Notes: generated by a model from the letters alone, not told the origin. A stretch of 64,000 nt of DNA from Acetothermia bacterium 64_32 (GCA_001508155.1 LGFI01000004.1:1-64000), one strand, 5' to 3'; shown: positions 43,291-52,749, counted from the first letter of the stretch. Program-made: numbers and translations.

Positions 43291-44595
43291 TTGAAGTATG
43301 TACGGGTAGGGACGGAGCTTCCCGGGCCCAGGTCGAGGGAGGTCTTGGCCCGAAAGGGGCGTAGCGTGCCCAGGGCGGTGGCCAACCTCGCCCCGTTTGT
43401 GGTGGCTCGGGCAGAGGGCGTGACGGTTGAAGATCTGGACGGGAACCGGTTCCTGGATTTCTCCGGCGGCTGGGGGGTGTTAAACGTGGGCCACAACCAC
43501 CCCAAGGTGGTGGGGGCGATCAAGGCCCAGGCGGAGAGGTTCGTGCACACGGACTTCACCGCCGTTCCCTATGAGGTGTGGGTGGAGCTGGCCGAACGGC
43601 TCGGCCGGCTTGCCCCCGGGACGAGCCCCAAGAAGACGGTGTTCTTCAACTCCGGGGCCGAGGCGGTGGAGAACGCGGTCAAGATCTCCCGGGCCGCCAC
43701 CGGGAGAAAGGCCGTGATCGTCTTTGAGAACGCCTTCCACGGCCGCACGTACCTGGCCATGACCATGACCCACAAGGCCATCCCCTACAAGGCGGGCTTC
43801 GGCCCCTACATGCCGGACGTGTATCGGCTTCCCTATCCTTACCCCTATCGCAACCCCATATCCATGGGGGAACTGGAAAGGAGGTTCCTTTCCTTGGTCG
43901 ATCCAAACGAGGTGGCCTGTGTGGTGGTTGAACCGGTGATCGGGGAAGGGGGATTCATCGTACCCCCACCGGAGTTCCTGCCTTTCCTGCGCGAGCTTGC
44001 GGACCGGCACGGTTTTCTGCTTGTGGCCGATGAGGTCCAGACCGGGGTCGGCCGCACCGGGAGGTTCTTCGCCAGCGAGCACTTCGGGGTGGAGCCGGAC
44101 CTCGTAACCTTCGGGAAGTCCATCGCCGGGGGGCTTCCTCTGTCTGGGGTGGTGGGGAAGGCCGAGGTCATGGACAAGCCCATCCCCGGCTCGCTGGGCG
44201 GGACCTACGTGGGGAACCCGGTGGCCTGTGCCGCCGCCTTGGCGGTGCTGGACGTGGTGGAGGAGGAGGGGCTGCTTGCCCGGGCCGAGCACATCGGCTC
44301 GCTCCTGAGAAAGGGCCTTGCGCGCCTTCAGGCGAACTTCCCGATCGTGGGGGAGGTGCGGGGCCTGGGGGCCATGGTGGGGATGGAGCTCGTGCGCGAC
44401 CGGGCGACCAAGGAGCCGGCCACGGAGGAAACCGGCCGCATCCAAAGAGAAGCCCTGCGCCGGGGCCTCATCTTCCCCACCGCCGGGGTCCACGGGAACG
44501 TGATCCGCTTTTTGATCCCCCTGATCACCCCGGACGACGCCCTGGAGGAGGGGCTTTCCATCCTGGAGGAAGCATTCCAAAGCGCGCTCGCCTGA
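43291..44595 (+). CDS. Class III aminotransferase (GABA/ornithine type)
   Basis: A 434-residue PLP enzyme. 'FFNSGAEAVENAVKISRAAT' binds the cofactor phosphate, 'FENAFHGRTYLAMTMTHKA' follows, 'LLVADEVQTGVGRTGRFFAS' has the PLP-ring Asp, and 'LVTFGKSIAGGLPLSGVVGK' the Schiff-base Lys. The sequence is closest to 4-aminobutyrate or 5-aminovalerate aminotransferases, which give glutamate from 2-oxoglutarate. That fits a genome with two glutamate dehydrogenases nearby. Start is TTG 43291 after AAAGGAGGGCG. It lies immediately before the regulator of the accessory island, but a small membrane gene and promoter intervene. Confidence 0.9.
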   Translation: MKYVRVGTELPGPRSREVLARKGRSVPRAVANLAPFVVARAEGVTVEDLDGNRFLDFSGGWGVLNVGHNHPKVVGAIKAQAERFVHTDFTAVPYEVWVELAERLGRLAPGTSPKKTVFFNSGAEAVENAVKISRAATGRKAVIVFENAFHGRTYLAMTMTHKAIPYKAGFGPYMPDVYRLPYPYPYRNPISMGELERRFLSLVDPNEVACVVVEPVIGEGGFIVPPPEFLPFLRELADRHGFLLVADEVQTGVGRTGRFFASEHFGVEPDLVTFGKSIAGGLPLSGVVGKAEVMDKPIPGSLGGTYVGNPVACAAALAVLDVVEEEGLLARAEHIGSLLRKGLARLQANFPIVGEVRGLGAMVGMELVRDRATKEPATEETGRIQREALRRGLIFPTAGVHGNVIRFLIPLITPDDALEEGLSILEEAFQSALA

Positions 44596-44619
44596 CAAGG
44601 GGCGGAAAAAGAACCGGGG

Positions 44620-44647
44620 TTGCCGTTTCCCCGCCCGGGGTTAATAT
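44620..44647 (+). promoter_or_regulatory. Promoter of the small membrane protein
   Basis: TTGCCG (44620-44625), a 16-bp spacer and TAATAT (44642-44647), 12 bp before GTG 44660. Confidence 0.5.
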
Positions 44648-44659
44648 GGGGTTCGCCGG

Positions 44660-44986
44660 GTGAGGGGATTGACGATATCCATAGCGGAGGCAAAACGGCT
44701 TTTGGGGAGGGCATTTGGCTACTCCCAAGCCCATAACCTCAACCCCAGGTTCTTCCTCGGGCTCTCGCTTGTGGGGGCTGTGATCCACCTCCTCTATTAC
44801 CTCCCCTGGCTCAAGGGGAGTGGGGCCGAGCTGGGGTTTCTCGTGGCCTTGAGGGCCCTGGCCATGGTGGGCCCCTTATACATCCTCCTTAGGGGCAAGG
44901 GGATCGCGCCGGCGTTTAACCTATCGCTTCTTGTGAGCTGGTCGGTGGGCACCGCCTGGCACGTCTGCTACTTCGTCTACCTCTGA
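44660..44986 (+). CDS. Small hypothetical membrane protein
   Basis: A 108-residue protein with a short charged N-terminus and three predicted membrane helices ('FFLGLSLVGAVIHLLYYLPW', 'LVALRALAMVGPLYILL', 'LLVSWSVGTAWHVCYFVYL'). I do not recognise the family. The start is GTG 44660 with weak ribosome signals (GCCGGGTGAGG), and an alternative TTG at 44672 is possible. The gene stands alone between the aminotransferase and the XRE-cupin regulator. Confidence 0.55.
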   Translation: MRGLTISIAEAKRLLGRAFGYSQAHNLNPRFFLGLSLVGAVIHLLYYLPWLKGSGAELGFLVALRALAMVGPLYILLRGKGIAPAFNLSLLVSWSVGTAWHVCYFVYL

Positions 44987-44998
44987 ACCCCCCACCGT

Positions 44999-45027
44999 TT
45001 GACGGGTAAACTTTTTTTAGCTATACT
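44999..45027 (+). promoter_or_regulatory. Promoter of first XRE-cupin regulator
   Basis: TTGACG (44999-45004), a 17-bp spacer and TATACT (45022-45027) in context AGCTATACTG, 11 bp before ATG 45039. The same AGCTATACTG block precedes the paralog at 63505. Confidence 0.7.
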
Positions 45028-45038
45028 GCATTCCGGAT

Positions 45039-45636
45039 ATGGTCCTTGAGGGGATTGGGGCGAGGATCCGTGCCCTTCGGCGCAAGAAGGGCCTTACGCT
45101 CAACGAGCTCGCCTCCCGGTGTCAGCTTTCGGCCAGCTTCCTTTCCCAGGTGGAGCGGGGGATGATCTCCCCATCCATCGTTTCCCTCTACCGCATCTGT
45201 CAGGTACTGGAGATCCCCATCTCGCACCTTTTGGCGGAGCCCATCCCCCCCTGCCTCCCTGGTCATCCCGGCCCAAAGCCAGCTCCACATCAAGCTCGCC
45301 AGTTCGGCCGTCTCATACCGGTATCTTTCCGGCGCGTTCGAGGGCCGGCTGCTTGAGGCCCTGATCAACGAGTTCCCCCCGGGCCATCGCCATCCCCTGG
45401 CCACCCATGAGGGGGAGGAGTTCGGTTACGTCCTTTCGGGTCATCTCATCCTGCGGATAGAGGAGCAGGCGTTTTCCCTGGGGCCAGGGGACAGCTTCCA
45501 CTTCCCCTCCACCCGGCCCCATGGCTATGAGACCGGCCCCGAGGAGGGGGCCAGGGTGCTGGTGGTATCGACCCAAAAGTTCATCGACACGGTGGTGGAG
45601 AGGAACAGAAACGCCTTGGAGGGGGAGGACCGGTGA
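45039..45636 (+). pseudogene. XRE-cupin transcriptional regulator interrupted by a frameshift
   Basis: The HTH half is in one frame: 'GARIRALRRKKGLTLNELAS' and 'ASFLSQVERGMISPSIVSLY' (residues about 6-62). The ligand-binding cupin half is in the +1 frame, from 45253 to TGA 45634-45636: 'QSQLHIKLASSAVSYRYLSG', 'LLEALINEFPPGHRHPLATH' and 'EGEEFGYVLSGHLILRIEEQ'. The two frames join if one C is removed from the C7 tract at 45245-45251. The paralog at 63505 reads through in a single frame and aligns along the whole length, so the break is real in this sequence. It may be an assembly error, a mutation or a slippage switch. Such proteins regulate adjacent catabolic operons, here hyuAB and the peptide transporter. 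Confidence 0.8.
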
Positions 45637-45670
45637 GGGTTATTAACACAGCCAATCGGGGGAGGTGTGG

Positions 45671-47716
45671 ATGTACAGGCTGAGCACGGACGTTGGCGGA
45701 ACGTTTACCGATGGGGTGCTCCTGGACGAGGCCACGGGGGAGGTAAGGGTGAGCAAGGTATCCACCACCCCCCAGAACCCGGCCATCGGCACCATCCAGG
45801 CCATAGACAGGTTCGGCGTGTCCCTGAAAGAGGCCTCCTTTTTGGTCCACGGGACCACGGTGGTGATCAACGCCCTGATCGAGGAGAAGGGGGCCAAGAC
45901 CGCCCTCATAACCACCAAGGGGTTCCGGGACGTTTTGGAGATCGGGCGGTGTAACCGGGTGGAGATGTATGACCCCCTTTACCGCAAGCCCCGCCCCCTT
46001 GTCCCCCGGTTCCTCAGGTTCGAGGTGGAGGAGAGGATCTCGGCCGCAGGCGAGGTGCTCGTCCCCCTGCGGGACGAGGAGGTGCTCGAGCTGATCTCAA
46101 GGCTCCGCGCCCAAGGGGTGGAGGCGGTGGCGGTGTGTCTGCTCAATTCCTATGCCAACCCCGCCCATGAGGAACGGGTGGGGGAGCTTTTCGAGCAGCA
46201 CTGGCCCGAGGCGGCTGTCTCCCTCTCCCATCGCATCACCCGGCGTTTCTACGAGTACGAGCGCACCAGCACCACCACCCAGAACGCTTATGTGATGCCG
46301 GTGGTGCGTAGGTATTTGGCGAGCCTGGAGGAGGAGCTTGGGGGGAGGGGGTTTGGAAGGGCCCTCCAGATCATGCAGTCCAACGGGGGGGTGATGACGG
46401 CGAAGGTGGCGCGGGACATCCCCATCGCCATGGTGGAGTCGGGCCCGGCGGCCGGGGCGATCGGGGCGGCGCAGCTGGCCGGCCTCATCGGCTATGAGAA
46501 CGTGATCTCATATGACATGGGGGGCACCACCGCCAAGAGCTCCATCATAAAGGGGGGGCTGCCGGAGACCACCGATCAGTACATGGTGGAGGGGAGGCCC
46601 ATCCTCCTTCCGGTGGTGGACCTGCGGGAGATCGGGGCCGGGGGCGGCTCCATCGCCTGGATCGACGAGGCCGGGGCCTTGCACGTGGGGCCGCGGAGCG
46701 CCGGGGCGGAGCCCGGCCCGGCCTGCTACCTCCGCGGCGGGGAGGAGCCCACCGTCACCGACGCCAACCTGCACCTGGGGATCCTGGACCCGGAATACTT
46801 CCTGGGCGGAGAGATGCGCGTCTCGCCCGAGCACGCCCGCCGGGCCATCGGGAAGATCGCCAGCTTCTTCGAAATCAGCGTGGACGAGGCGGCCCTGGGG
46901 ATCATCGAGATCGTGAACACCCACATGTCAGGCCTCCTCCAGTCCATGACCGTTAAGCGCGGCTACGATCCCCGGGAGTTCGCCATGGTGGCCTTCGGGG
47001 GGGCTGGCCCCATCCACGCCGCGGCCATCGCCAAGGAACTCCATATCCCCACGGTGATCGTCCCGCCCGCCCCGGGGGTGTTCTCCGCCTGGGGGATGTT
47101 GATGGCCGACCTCAGGCACGATTTTGCCCGCACCTACATCACCCCGCTTGCGGAGGCCCCCTGCCAGGAGGTGGAGGCCATCTTCCGGGAGCTGGAGGCC
47201 CAGGTCCGGGACCTGTTCGCCCGGGAAAGGGTGGAGGAGGGACAGGTGGTGATCCACCGAGAGCTCGGCCTGCGGTACCTGGGGCAGGAGCACACCCTGG
47301 ACGTCCCGGCCCCGGCGGGCTTCTCCGAGGAAGACAAGCCGAAGCTGGCCAGGGCGTTCGACGATCTCCACCTGCGGGTCTACGGGCACAACGCCCCCCG
47401 GGAGCCCAAGGAGATCGTGTCCCTGAAGGTGGTGGGGATAGGCCGGGTGAAAAAGCCGACCCTCAAGGCCGTCCCCGCGGGCGGGGAATCCCCGCCGGCG
47501 GAAGCCCGGCTAGGGGAGAGGAAGGTCTACCGGGGCCAGGGGAAGTACGCCGCCTTCGCCGTGTTCAGAAGGCAGGCGCTGCTTGGGGGAAACCTGATCC
47601 CAGGCCCGGCCATCATCGAGGAGCCCACGGCCACCACTGTGGTGGAGGAAGGGCAGCTGTGCCGGGTTGACGAGTACGGCAACCTGATCATCCAGACCCA
47701 GAAGGAGGGAGCATGA
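45671..47716 (+). CDS. hyuA: Hydantoinase A / oxoprolinase family subunit
   Basis: A 681-residue ATP-dependent hydantoinase/oxoprolinase subunit. The N-terminal glycine-rich ATP site is 'LSTDVGGTFTDGVLLDEATG'; 'ASFLVHGTTVVINALIEEKG' follows; 'VISYDMGGTTAKSSIIKGGL' is the second actin-like phosphate-binding motif; 'REIGAGGGSIAWIDEAGALH' and 'VAFGGAGPIHAAAIAKELHI' are typical. Family members hydrolyse N-methylhydantoin, 5-oxoproline or related cyclic amides with ATP, or carboxylate acetone. ATG 45671 has GGGGGAGG at a good distance; GTG 45665 is also possible. It overlaps hyuB by 4 bp. Confidence 0.93.
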   Translation: MYRLSTDVGGTFTDGVLLDEATGEVRVSKVSTTPQNPAIGTIQAIDRFGVSLKEASFLVHGTTVVINALIEEKGAKTALITTKGFRDVLEIGRCNRVEMYDPLYRKPRPLVPRFLRFEVEERISAAGEVLVPLRDEEVLELISRLRAQGVEAVAVCLLNSYANPAHEERVGELFEQHWPEAAVSLSHRITRRFYEYERTSTTTQNAYVMPVVRRYLASLEEELGGRGFGRALQIMQSNGGVMTAKVARDIPIAMVESGPAAGAIGAAQLAGLIGYENVISYDMGGTTAKSSIIKGGLPETTDQYMVEGRPILLPVVDLREIGAGGGSIAWIDEAGALHVGPRSAGAEPGPACYLRGGEEPTVTDANLHLGILDPEYFLGGEMRVSPEHARRAIGKIASFFEISVDEAALGIIEIVNTHMSGLLQSMTVKRGYDPREFAMVAFGGAGPIHAAAIAKELHIPTVIVPPAPGVFSAWGMLMADLRHDFARTYITPLAEAPCQEVEAIFRELEAQVRDLFARERVEEGQVVIHRELGLRYLGQEHTLDVPAPAGFSEEDKPKLARAFDDLHLRVYGHNAPREPKEIVSLKVVGIGRVKKPTLKAVPAGGESPPAEARLGERKVYRGQGKYAAFAVFRRQALLGGNLIPGPAIIEEPTATTVVEEGQLCRVDEYGNLIIQTQKEGA

Positions 47717-49479
47717 GGGTGGACCCGATCACCCTGGAGGTGATCCGCAACCGGCTGATCGCGGCCAGCCGTGACATCCGCAGGGTGGTGGAGAGGGCGG
47801 CCTACAGCCCCGTCCTCTACGAGGTGGTGGACTTCAGCTGCGGGATCCTGGACGAGGCGGCCAATCTGGTGGCCGAGACCCCGGGGCTCCCCATCTTCCT
47901 GGCGAACCTCTCGGATGCCGTCCGGGCCACCTACCGAACCATCGGCAGGGAGAACCTGCGCCCCGGGGACGTGATCCTGTGCAACGACCCCTACAACGGT
48001 GGGGGAACCCATTGCCCCGACATCGTGGTCCTGTGCCCGGCCTTCTGGGAGGGGGAGATCCAGGGTTGGGCCGCCTTCCGGGGGCACACGGTGGACATGG
48101 GCGGCATCTACCCCGGGGGCTGGTACAGCAACACCACCGAGGTCTTCCAGGAGGGTTTCCGCCTCCCCCCGGTCAGGCTGATGGTGGCGGGGGAGCCCAA
48201 CGAGGACGTGTTCCGGCTGATCGAGGCCAACACCCGAGTCCCGGACGCGGTGCTTGGGGACATCCGGGCCATGATCGCCGCCGTCCGCACCGGGAGCCAG
48301 CGCCTGCTTGAGCTCATCGAGCGGTACGGCCTTGAGACCACCCAGGCGGCCATCCGGGAGATCCTGGATCAAGGGGAGCGGCTCGCCCGGGCGGCCATCC
48401 GCCGTATCCCCAACGGGGTCTATACAGCCGAGGCGATCCTAGACGGGGACGGAAACGACGATGAGCCCCTGGATGAGGAGGTCCGGCTCAAGGTCACCCT
48501 GATCGTGGAGGATGAGGAGATCACCGTGGACTTCACCGGCACGGACAGGCAGTGCCGCGGGCCGATGAACGTGCCCTTGCCTTCCACCATCTCCTCGGCC
48601 AGGTACGGGTTCAAGATCGTGACCACCCCGGATCTCCCCAACAACGAAGGGTTCTTCCGGCCCCTTAAGATCATCGTCCCGGAGGGGACCTTGCTCAACC
48701 CCCGCTTCCCGGCGGCCACGGCCATGTGGCCCACCCCCACCACCTCCATCCCGGACCTCATGCTCAAAGCCCTGGCCCCGGCCATCCCGGATCGGGTGCG
48801 GGCCGGCCACTTCGGGGACTCCATGGCCGACTTCATCTACGGCACCGACCCCCGTACCGGCCGCTATTATGTGTGCGCCGAGCCGGACGCCGGAGGTTAC
48901 GGAGGCAAACCCTTCGAGGATGGGGAGTCCGCTCTATTTTCCATGAACTTGGGCGACACATATAACGTCCCGGCCGAGGTGGCCGAGGTGCGCTACCCCT
49001 GGCGGGTGGAGCGTTTCGAGCTCATCCCCGACTCCGGTGGGCCGGGCAAGTTCCGGGGAGGGCTGGGGGTGAGGCGTGACTACCGCATCCTGGGGCACAG
49101 GGCCGGCCTCACCGTGACCACCGACCGGGTGAAGTACACCCCCCCGTGGGGCCTGTTCGGCGGCCGCCCCGGCAAGCCCAGCATCACGGTGGTGTACCGC
49201 CAGGGGGGTAAGGAGGAGCGTTGGCGGAAGGTATCGAACCTGCCCCTTGAGCCCGGCGAGGTGGTGAGCTTTCAGACCGGAGGAGGAGGGGGCTACGGCC
49301 CTCCTTGGGAACGGGACCCCCAGGCTGTCCTCCGGGACGTGATAAACGGCTATGTCACCTGCGAGAAGGCCAGGGAGGAGTACGGGGTGGCAGTAGTCGA
49401 AACCGAAAACGGCCTTGAGGTGGACCTTAAGACCACCGAAAGGCTGCGTAGGGAGCTCAAAGATGGCGGGGAATCCTAG
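47713..49479 (+). CDS. hyuB: Hydantoinase B / oxoprolinase family subunit
   Basis: A 588-residue partner of HyuA. 'ITLEVIRNRLIAASRDIRRV' opens the protein; 'RPGDVILCNDPYNGGGTHCP' and 'FRGHTVDMGGIYPGGWYSNT' (metal-binding region) are strongly conserved; 'VDFTGTDRQCRGPMNVPLPS' and 'ELIPDSGGPGKFRGGLGVRR' with 'GGGGGYGPPWERDP' close it. It completes the heteromeric amidohydrolase of the HyuA/HyuB class. ATGA overlap with hyuA shows tight coupling. The substrate is probably a cyclic amide or ureide, but a hydantoin is not established. Confidence 0.93.
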   Translation: MRVDPITLEVIRNRLIAASRDIRRVVERAAYSPVLYEVVDFSCGILDEAANLVAETPGLPIFLANLSDAVRATYRTIGRENLRPGDVILCNDPYNGGGTHCPDIVVLCPAFWEGEIQGWAAFRGHTVDMGGIYPGGWYSNTTEVFQEGFRLPPVRLMVAGEPNEDVFRLIEANTRVPDAVLGDIRAMIAAVRTGSQRLLELIERYGLETTQAAIREILDQGERLARAAIRRIPNGVYTAEAILDGDGNDDEPLDEEVRLKVTLIVEDEEITVDFTGTDRQCRGPMNVPLPSTISSARYGFKIVTTPDLPNNEGFFRPLKIIVPEGTLLNPRFPAATAMWPTPTTSIPDLMLKALAPAIPDRVRAGHFGDSMADFIYGTDPRTGRYYVCAEPDAGGYGGKPFEDGESALFSMNLGDTYNVPAEVAEVRYPWRVERFELIPDSGGPGKFRGGLGVRRDYRILGHRAGLTVTTDRVKYTPPWGLFGGRPGKPSITVVYRQGGKEERWRKVSNLPLEPGEVVSFQTGGGGGYGPPWERDPQAVLRDVINGYVTCEKAREEYGVAVVETENGLEVDLKTTERLRRELKDGGES

Positions 49480-49906
49480 GATCGTCTTCGCCTTCGAGCG
49501 GGGCGGGGAGCTTGAAGCTGAGCTCCTTCCGGAGCTGGCACCCGTCACCGTGGCCCGCGTCCTCGGGCTCCTCCCCATCGAGGCCACCCTCTACCACACC
49601 CGCTGGTGTGGCCGGGAGATCTACCTCCCGATAAAGAGCGGGCTTGAGATCCCCAGGGAGAACCAAACCGTCCAGACGAACACCGGGGACGTGGTCTATT
49701 GGCGGGAATGGGAGAAAAAGGAGCCCTCCGAGGCCATCTCCATCTACTACGGGGCCGAGCTCGTCCGGGACCATCGGGGTTTCTTGCCGGTCAACGTCTT
49801 CGCCCGCGTCCCCCAAAGCCAGTGGAAGGCCATCGAGGAGGTGGGGCTGCGGGTCTGGCAGCGGGGGGTGGAAAGGGTCTGGGTGAGGCTGAAGGGGGGA
49901 TCGTGA
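49463..49906 (+). CDS. DUF3830 cyclophilin-like protein
   Basis: A 147-residue protein. 'IVFAFERGGELEAELLPELA', 'LLPIEATLYHTRWCGREIYL' and 'NTGDVVYWREWEKKEPSEAI' match the DUF3830 group with a cyclophilin-like beta-barrel, usually encoded beside hydantoinase or amidase genes. Function unknown. Its N-terminus overlaps hyuB by 17 bp (ATG 49463 after a purine-rich stretch), and its stop overlaps the next gene as GTGA. Confidence 0.82.
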   Translation: MAGNPRIVFAFERGGELEAELLPELAPVTVARVLGLLPIEATLYHTRWCGREIYLPIKSGLEIPRENQTVQTNTGDVVYWREWEKKEPSEAISIYYGAELVRDHRGFLPVNVFARVPQSQWKAIEEVGLRVWQRGVERVWVRLKGGS

Positions 49907-51000
49907 GCCACTTCGAGGAGCGGCTTTCCAGGGCCCAGGGCCTACTTGTGGCAGAGGGGGTGGGGCTCCTTGTCATCTCCCCCGGGGCGAACATGCGGTA
50001 TTTAGCTGGGTTCACCGACGAGGCCGGGGAGAGGGCCCTTCTTTTCTTCGTGCCGCCGGAGGGGGAGCCGGCCTTCCTTGTGCCAGAGCTCTACGCGGCC
50101 CAGGTGGAAAAGCGGGCGGCCTTCCCCCCTACCCACGTGTGGCGCGACTCCCAGGGCCCACGGGCGGCCCTGGAGGACATCCTGCGCGCCTTCCCCGGGG
50201 GGAAGGTGCTGGTGGACGACGCCATGCCGGCCAAGGACCTCTTGCTCCTCGAGGAGCTCCTGCCCCAGGCGGCCTTCCGTCCTGCCTCGCCCCTTATGCG
50301 TCGGCTGCGCATGAGGAAGTCCCCTGAGGAGCTCTCGGCCATGCGCCGGGCCGCGGCCATAGCCGACCGGGCCTTCCAGGCCATCTCAGCCCGGCCCCTT
50401 TCCGGGCTCACCGAGCTCGAGGTGGCGAAAGCGTTGGAGGAGGAGATGCTAAAGGCCGGGGCGGAAGGGGCAGCTTTTGAGATCCTGGTCGCCTCAGGGC
50501 CGAACAGCGCCCTGCCCCACCACCGGGCAGGCAGGCGCAGGATAGAGCCGGGGGATGTTGTGATCCTGGACTTCGGCTGCCGGGTGGACGGCTACTGCTC
50601 CGACATCACCCGCACCCTGGTCTTGGGGGAGCCCCCTGCCCGGGTACGGGAGCTCTACGAAGTCATCCTCGCAGCCCAAAGGAAGGCGGTAGAGGCCGTC
50701 CGCCCCGGGCTCCCGGCCCAGGAGGTAGATCGGGCGGCTCGAGGTGTCATTGCCCAGGCCGGCTACGCCGACCACTTCACCCACCGCACCGGACACGGGA
50801 TCGGTCTGGACGTCCACGAGGAGCCCTACATCGTGGAGGGGAACACCCTCCCCTTGGAGGAGGGGATGACCTTCTCGGTGGAGCCGGGGATCTACTTCCC
50901 AGGGGAGTTTGGGCTGCGGGTGGAGGACATCGTGGTGGTGACCGAGGAAGGCGCCGAGAGCTTAAACAATTGCCCCCGCACCCTGCGGTGCGTGGGCTAA
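49903..51000 (+). CDS. M24 peptidase (Xaa-Pro aminopeptidase/dipeptidase)
   Basis: A 365-residue pita-bread metallopeptidase. All five metal ligands are present: Asp223 and Asp234 in 'ILDFGCRVDGYCSDITRT', His298 in 'HRTGHGIGLDVHEEP', Glu327 in 'FSVEPGIYFPG' and Glu341 in 'VEDIVVVTEEG'. The N-terminal 125 residues are the creatinase-N domain. It cleaves an N-terminal residue before proline or proline dipeptides. GTG 49903 overlaps the DUF3830 stop as GTGA, so it belongs to the hyu operon. Contrast with the second M24 protein at 57493, which lacks three ligands. Confidence 0.93.
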   Translation: MSHFEERLSRAQGLLVAEGVGLLVISPGANMRYLAGFTDEAGERALLFFVPPEGEPAFLVPELYAAQVEKRAAFPPTHVWRDSQGPRAALEDILRAFPGGKVLVDDAMPAKDLLLLEELLPQAAFRPASPLMRRLRMRKSPEELSAMRRAAAIADRAFQAISARPLSGLTELEVAKALEEEMLKAGAEGAAFEILVASGPNSALPHHRAGRRRIEPGDVVILDFGCRVDGYCSDITRTLVLGEPPARVRELYEVILAAQRKAVEAVRPGLPAQEVDRAARGVIAQAGYADHFTHRTGHGIGLDVHEEPYIVEGNTLPLEEGMTFSVEPGIYFPGEFGLRVEDIVVVTEEGAESLNNCPRTLRCVG

Positions 51001-51065
51001 GGGGGGTGAGAGCCGAGAGGACTATGCAAGGGCAGGGAAACATTCAGGTTAAGGAGGTGTAGTAC

Positions 51066-52685
51066 ATGAAAAGGACACTGGTTTTGATGGTATTTGGCCT
51101 GCTCCTTTGTGGAGTGGGGCTGTTTGCGGCGGAGAACGTGGTGGTGATAAACGGCTATCCGGTCATCTGGGCCGACCCGGCGGTGGGCTCAGACTGGTAC
51201 GACACCGAAGTCCTTTACAACCTTTACGATCCCCTAGTTTATCCCACGCCCGAGGGCTCGGTCAGGCCGCATCTTGCCACCTCGTGGGAGGCGGTGGATG
51301 GTGACCTGGCGCACTGGCGGTTCTACCTGAGGCAAGGGGTCAAGTTCCACGACGGCTCTGAGCTCACTGCCGAGGACGTTGCCTTCTCCATGACCCGCTT
51401 CATCACCATGGGCAAGGGGAACTCCGGCCCGTTGGGCAAGGTGACGGCCGAGGTGGTGGACGAGTACACGGTGGACTTCTTCCTGGACAAGCCCAACGCC
51501 CTGTTCCCCGAGCTCCTTGCCCTTTTCTTCCCGGTGAACAAGGAACAGGTCCTGGCCCACATCGGCCCGGGGAGCTACGGGGACATGGGGGATTACGGGG
51601 AGGAGTGGCTTTCCACCCACGATGCCGGCACCGGCCCGTACATGATGGTGAGCCACACCCCTGGCCAGCGCCTGGAGGCGGTCCGCTTCGCGGACTATTT
51701 CCTGGGTTGGGATGACCCCTTCTGGGGGCCGGATGAGGTCCCCATCGAGCGGGCCATCTTCATCATGGAGACCGACTACACCACCCTCATGACCCTGCTC
51801 AAGCGGGGTGACCTTGACCTGGAGCTGAACGGCGGCTGGACGCTGCCCCAGATGAGGGAGATCCAGAGGACCGAGGGGGTTAGGATCGAGTACATCTGGG
51901 GGCAGAACGTGACGGTGTGGATGAACACCCAAGCACCTCCCACCGACGACGAGCACTTCCGGAAGGCGATCCTCTATGCCTTCGACTACGAGGCCCTGCT
52001 TGCCCCCTACGAGCCGTTCGGCTACACGGAGACGGGGATCGTACCCCCGGACATGCCCGGCTATGTACCGATCGAGCCTCAGCCCAGGAAGCAGGACCTG
52101 GACCGGGCACGCCAGGAGCTGGCCCTCTCCAAGTACGCCGATCAGCTTGGCCAGGTGAAGGTGGTCTTCCACTACTGTGGTGGGCTGGCGTTCGAGGAGG
52201 AGGTGGGGCTGCAGCTCCAGGCGGACCTCGCGAAGCTGGGGATCAAGGTGGAGGTGGTAGGGCCGCCCTGGCCCCAGTACTCGGCGGAGTGCTCCTCTCC
52301 GGAGACCACCCCGAATATGGTCATATTCCTGTTCGCCCCGCAGGTGGCACCGCCGCTTGACTACTACACCTTCGACATGTACCACCCCGAGGGCCTGGGC
52401 TGGATATTCAGCGCCCACTGGTACTTCGAGGATCAGGAGGTCCTGCGGCTCCTGGAGGAGACCAGAACCACGGTGGACTTCGAGAGGCGGCTTGAGATCT
52501 ACAAGCAGCTCCAGCCCATGATCGCAGATCACGCCCTGGCGCTCTTCCCCTACTACAAGCCGACCCCGTTTGCCTGTCAGGCCTATGTCGCCGGCCCGAA
52601 GGAGAAGATCCCCATGGTGGGGCCCTCGGAGTCCCTGTACAACTGGCGGATAAACCTGCGGCTCAAGGAAGAGCTCCGAGGTTAG
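51066..52685 (+). CDS. Family 5 (peptide-type) ABC substrate-binding protein, first transporter
   Basis: A 539-residue extracytoplasmic binding protein with a Sec signal (residues 1-21). 'PHLATSWEAVDGDLAHWRFY' and 'LRQGVKFHDGSELTAEDVAF' form the family 5 signature, and 'RKAILYAFDYEALLAPYEPF' is also conserved. Oligopeptides, dipeptides or nickel are typical ligands; the surrounding hydrolases favour peptides or amides. AAGGAGGTG precedes ATG 51066. It is followed by a terminator-like hairpin and then the permease gene, so it is made in excess of the membrane parts. Confidence 0.93.
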   Translation: MKRTLVLMVFGLLLCGVGLFAAENVVVINGYPVIWADPAVGSDWYDTEVLYNLYDPLVYPTPEGSVRPHLATSWEAVDGDLAHWRFYLRQGVKFHDGSELTAEDVAFSMTRFITMGKGNSGPLGKVTAEVVDEYTVDFFLDKPNALFPELLALFFPVNKEQVLAHIGPGSYGDMGDYGEEWLSTHDAGTGPYMMVSHTPGQRLEAVRFADYFLGWDDPFWGPDEVPIERAIFIMETDYTTLMTLLKRGDLDLELNGGWTLPQMREIQRTEGVRIEYIWGQNVTVWMNTQAPPTDDEHFRKAILYAFDYEALLAPYEPFGYTETGIVPPDMPGYVPIEPQPRKQDLDRARQELALSKYADQLGQVKVVFHYCGGLAFEEEVGLQLQADLAKLGIKVEVVGPPWPQYSAECSSPETTPNMVIFLFAPQVAPPLDYYTFDMYHPEGLGWIFSAHWYFEDQEVLRLLEETRTTVDFERRLEIYKQLQPMIADHALALFPYYKPTPFACQAYVAGPKEKIPMVGPSESLYNWRINLRLKEELRG

Positions 52686-52689
52686 GCAA

Positions 52690-52731
52690 AAAGGGAGGGG
52701 GAAGCCATTTCCCCCTCCCTTTGATCTTTTT
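52690..52731 (+). terminator. Hairpin with T-run between binding protein and permease
   Basis: AAAGGGAGGGGGAA (52690-52703) pairs perfectly with TTCCCCCTCCCTTT (52709-52722), then gatcTTTTT (52727-52731). It should terminate part of the transcripts, lowering expression of the permease and ATPase genes. Confidence 0.75.
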
Positions 52732-52749
52732 AGGCTAGGAGGGATAGCG

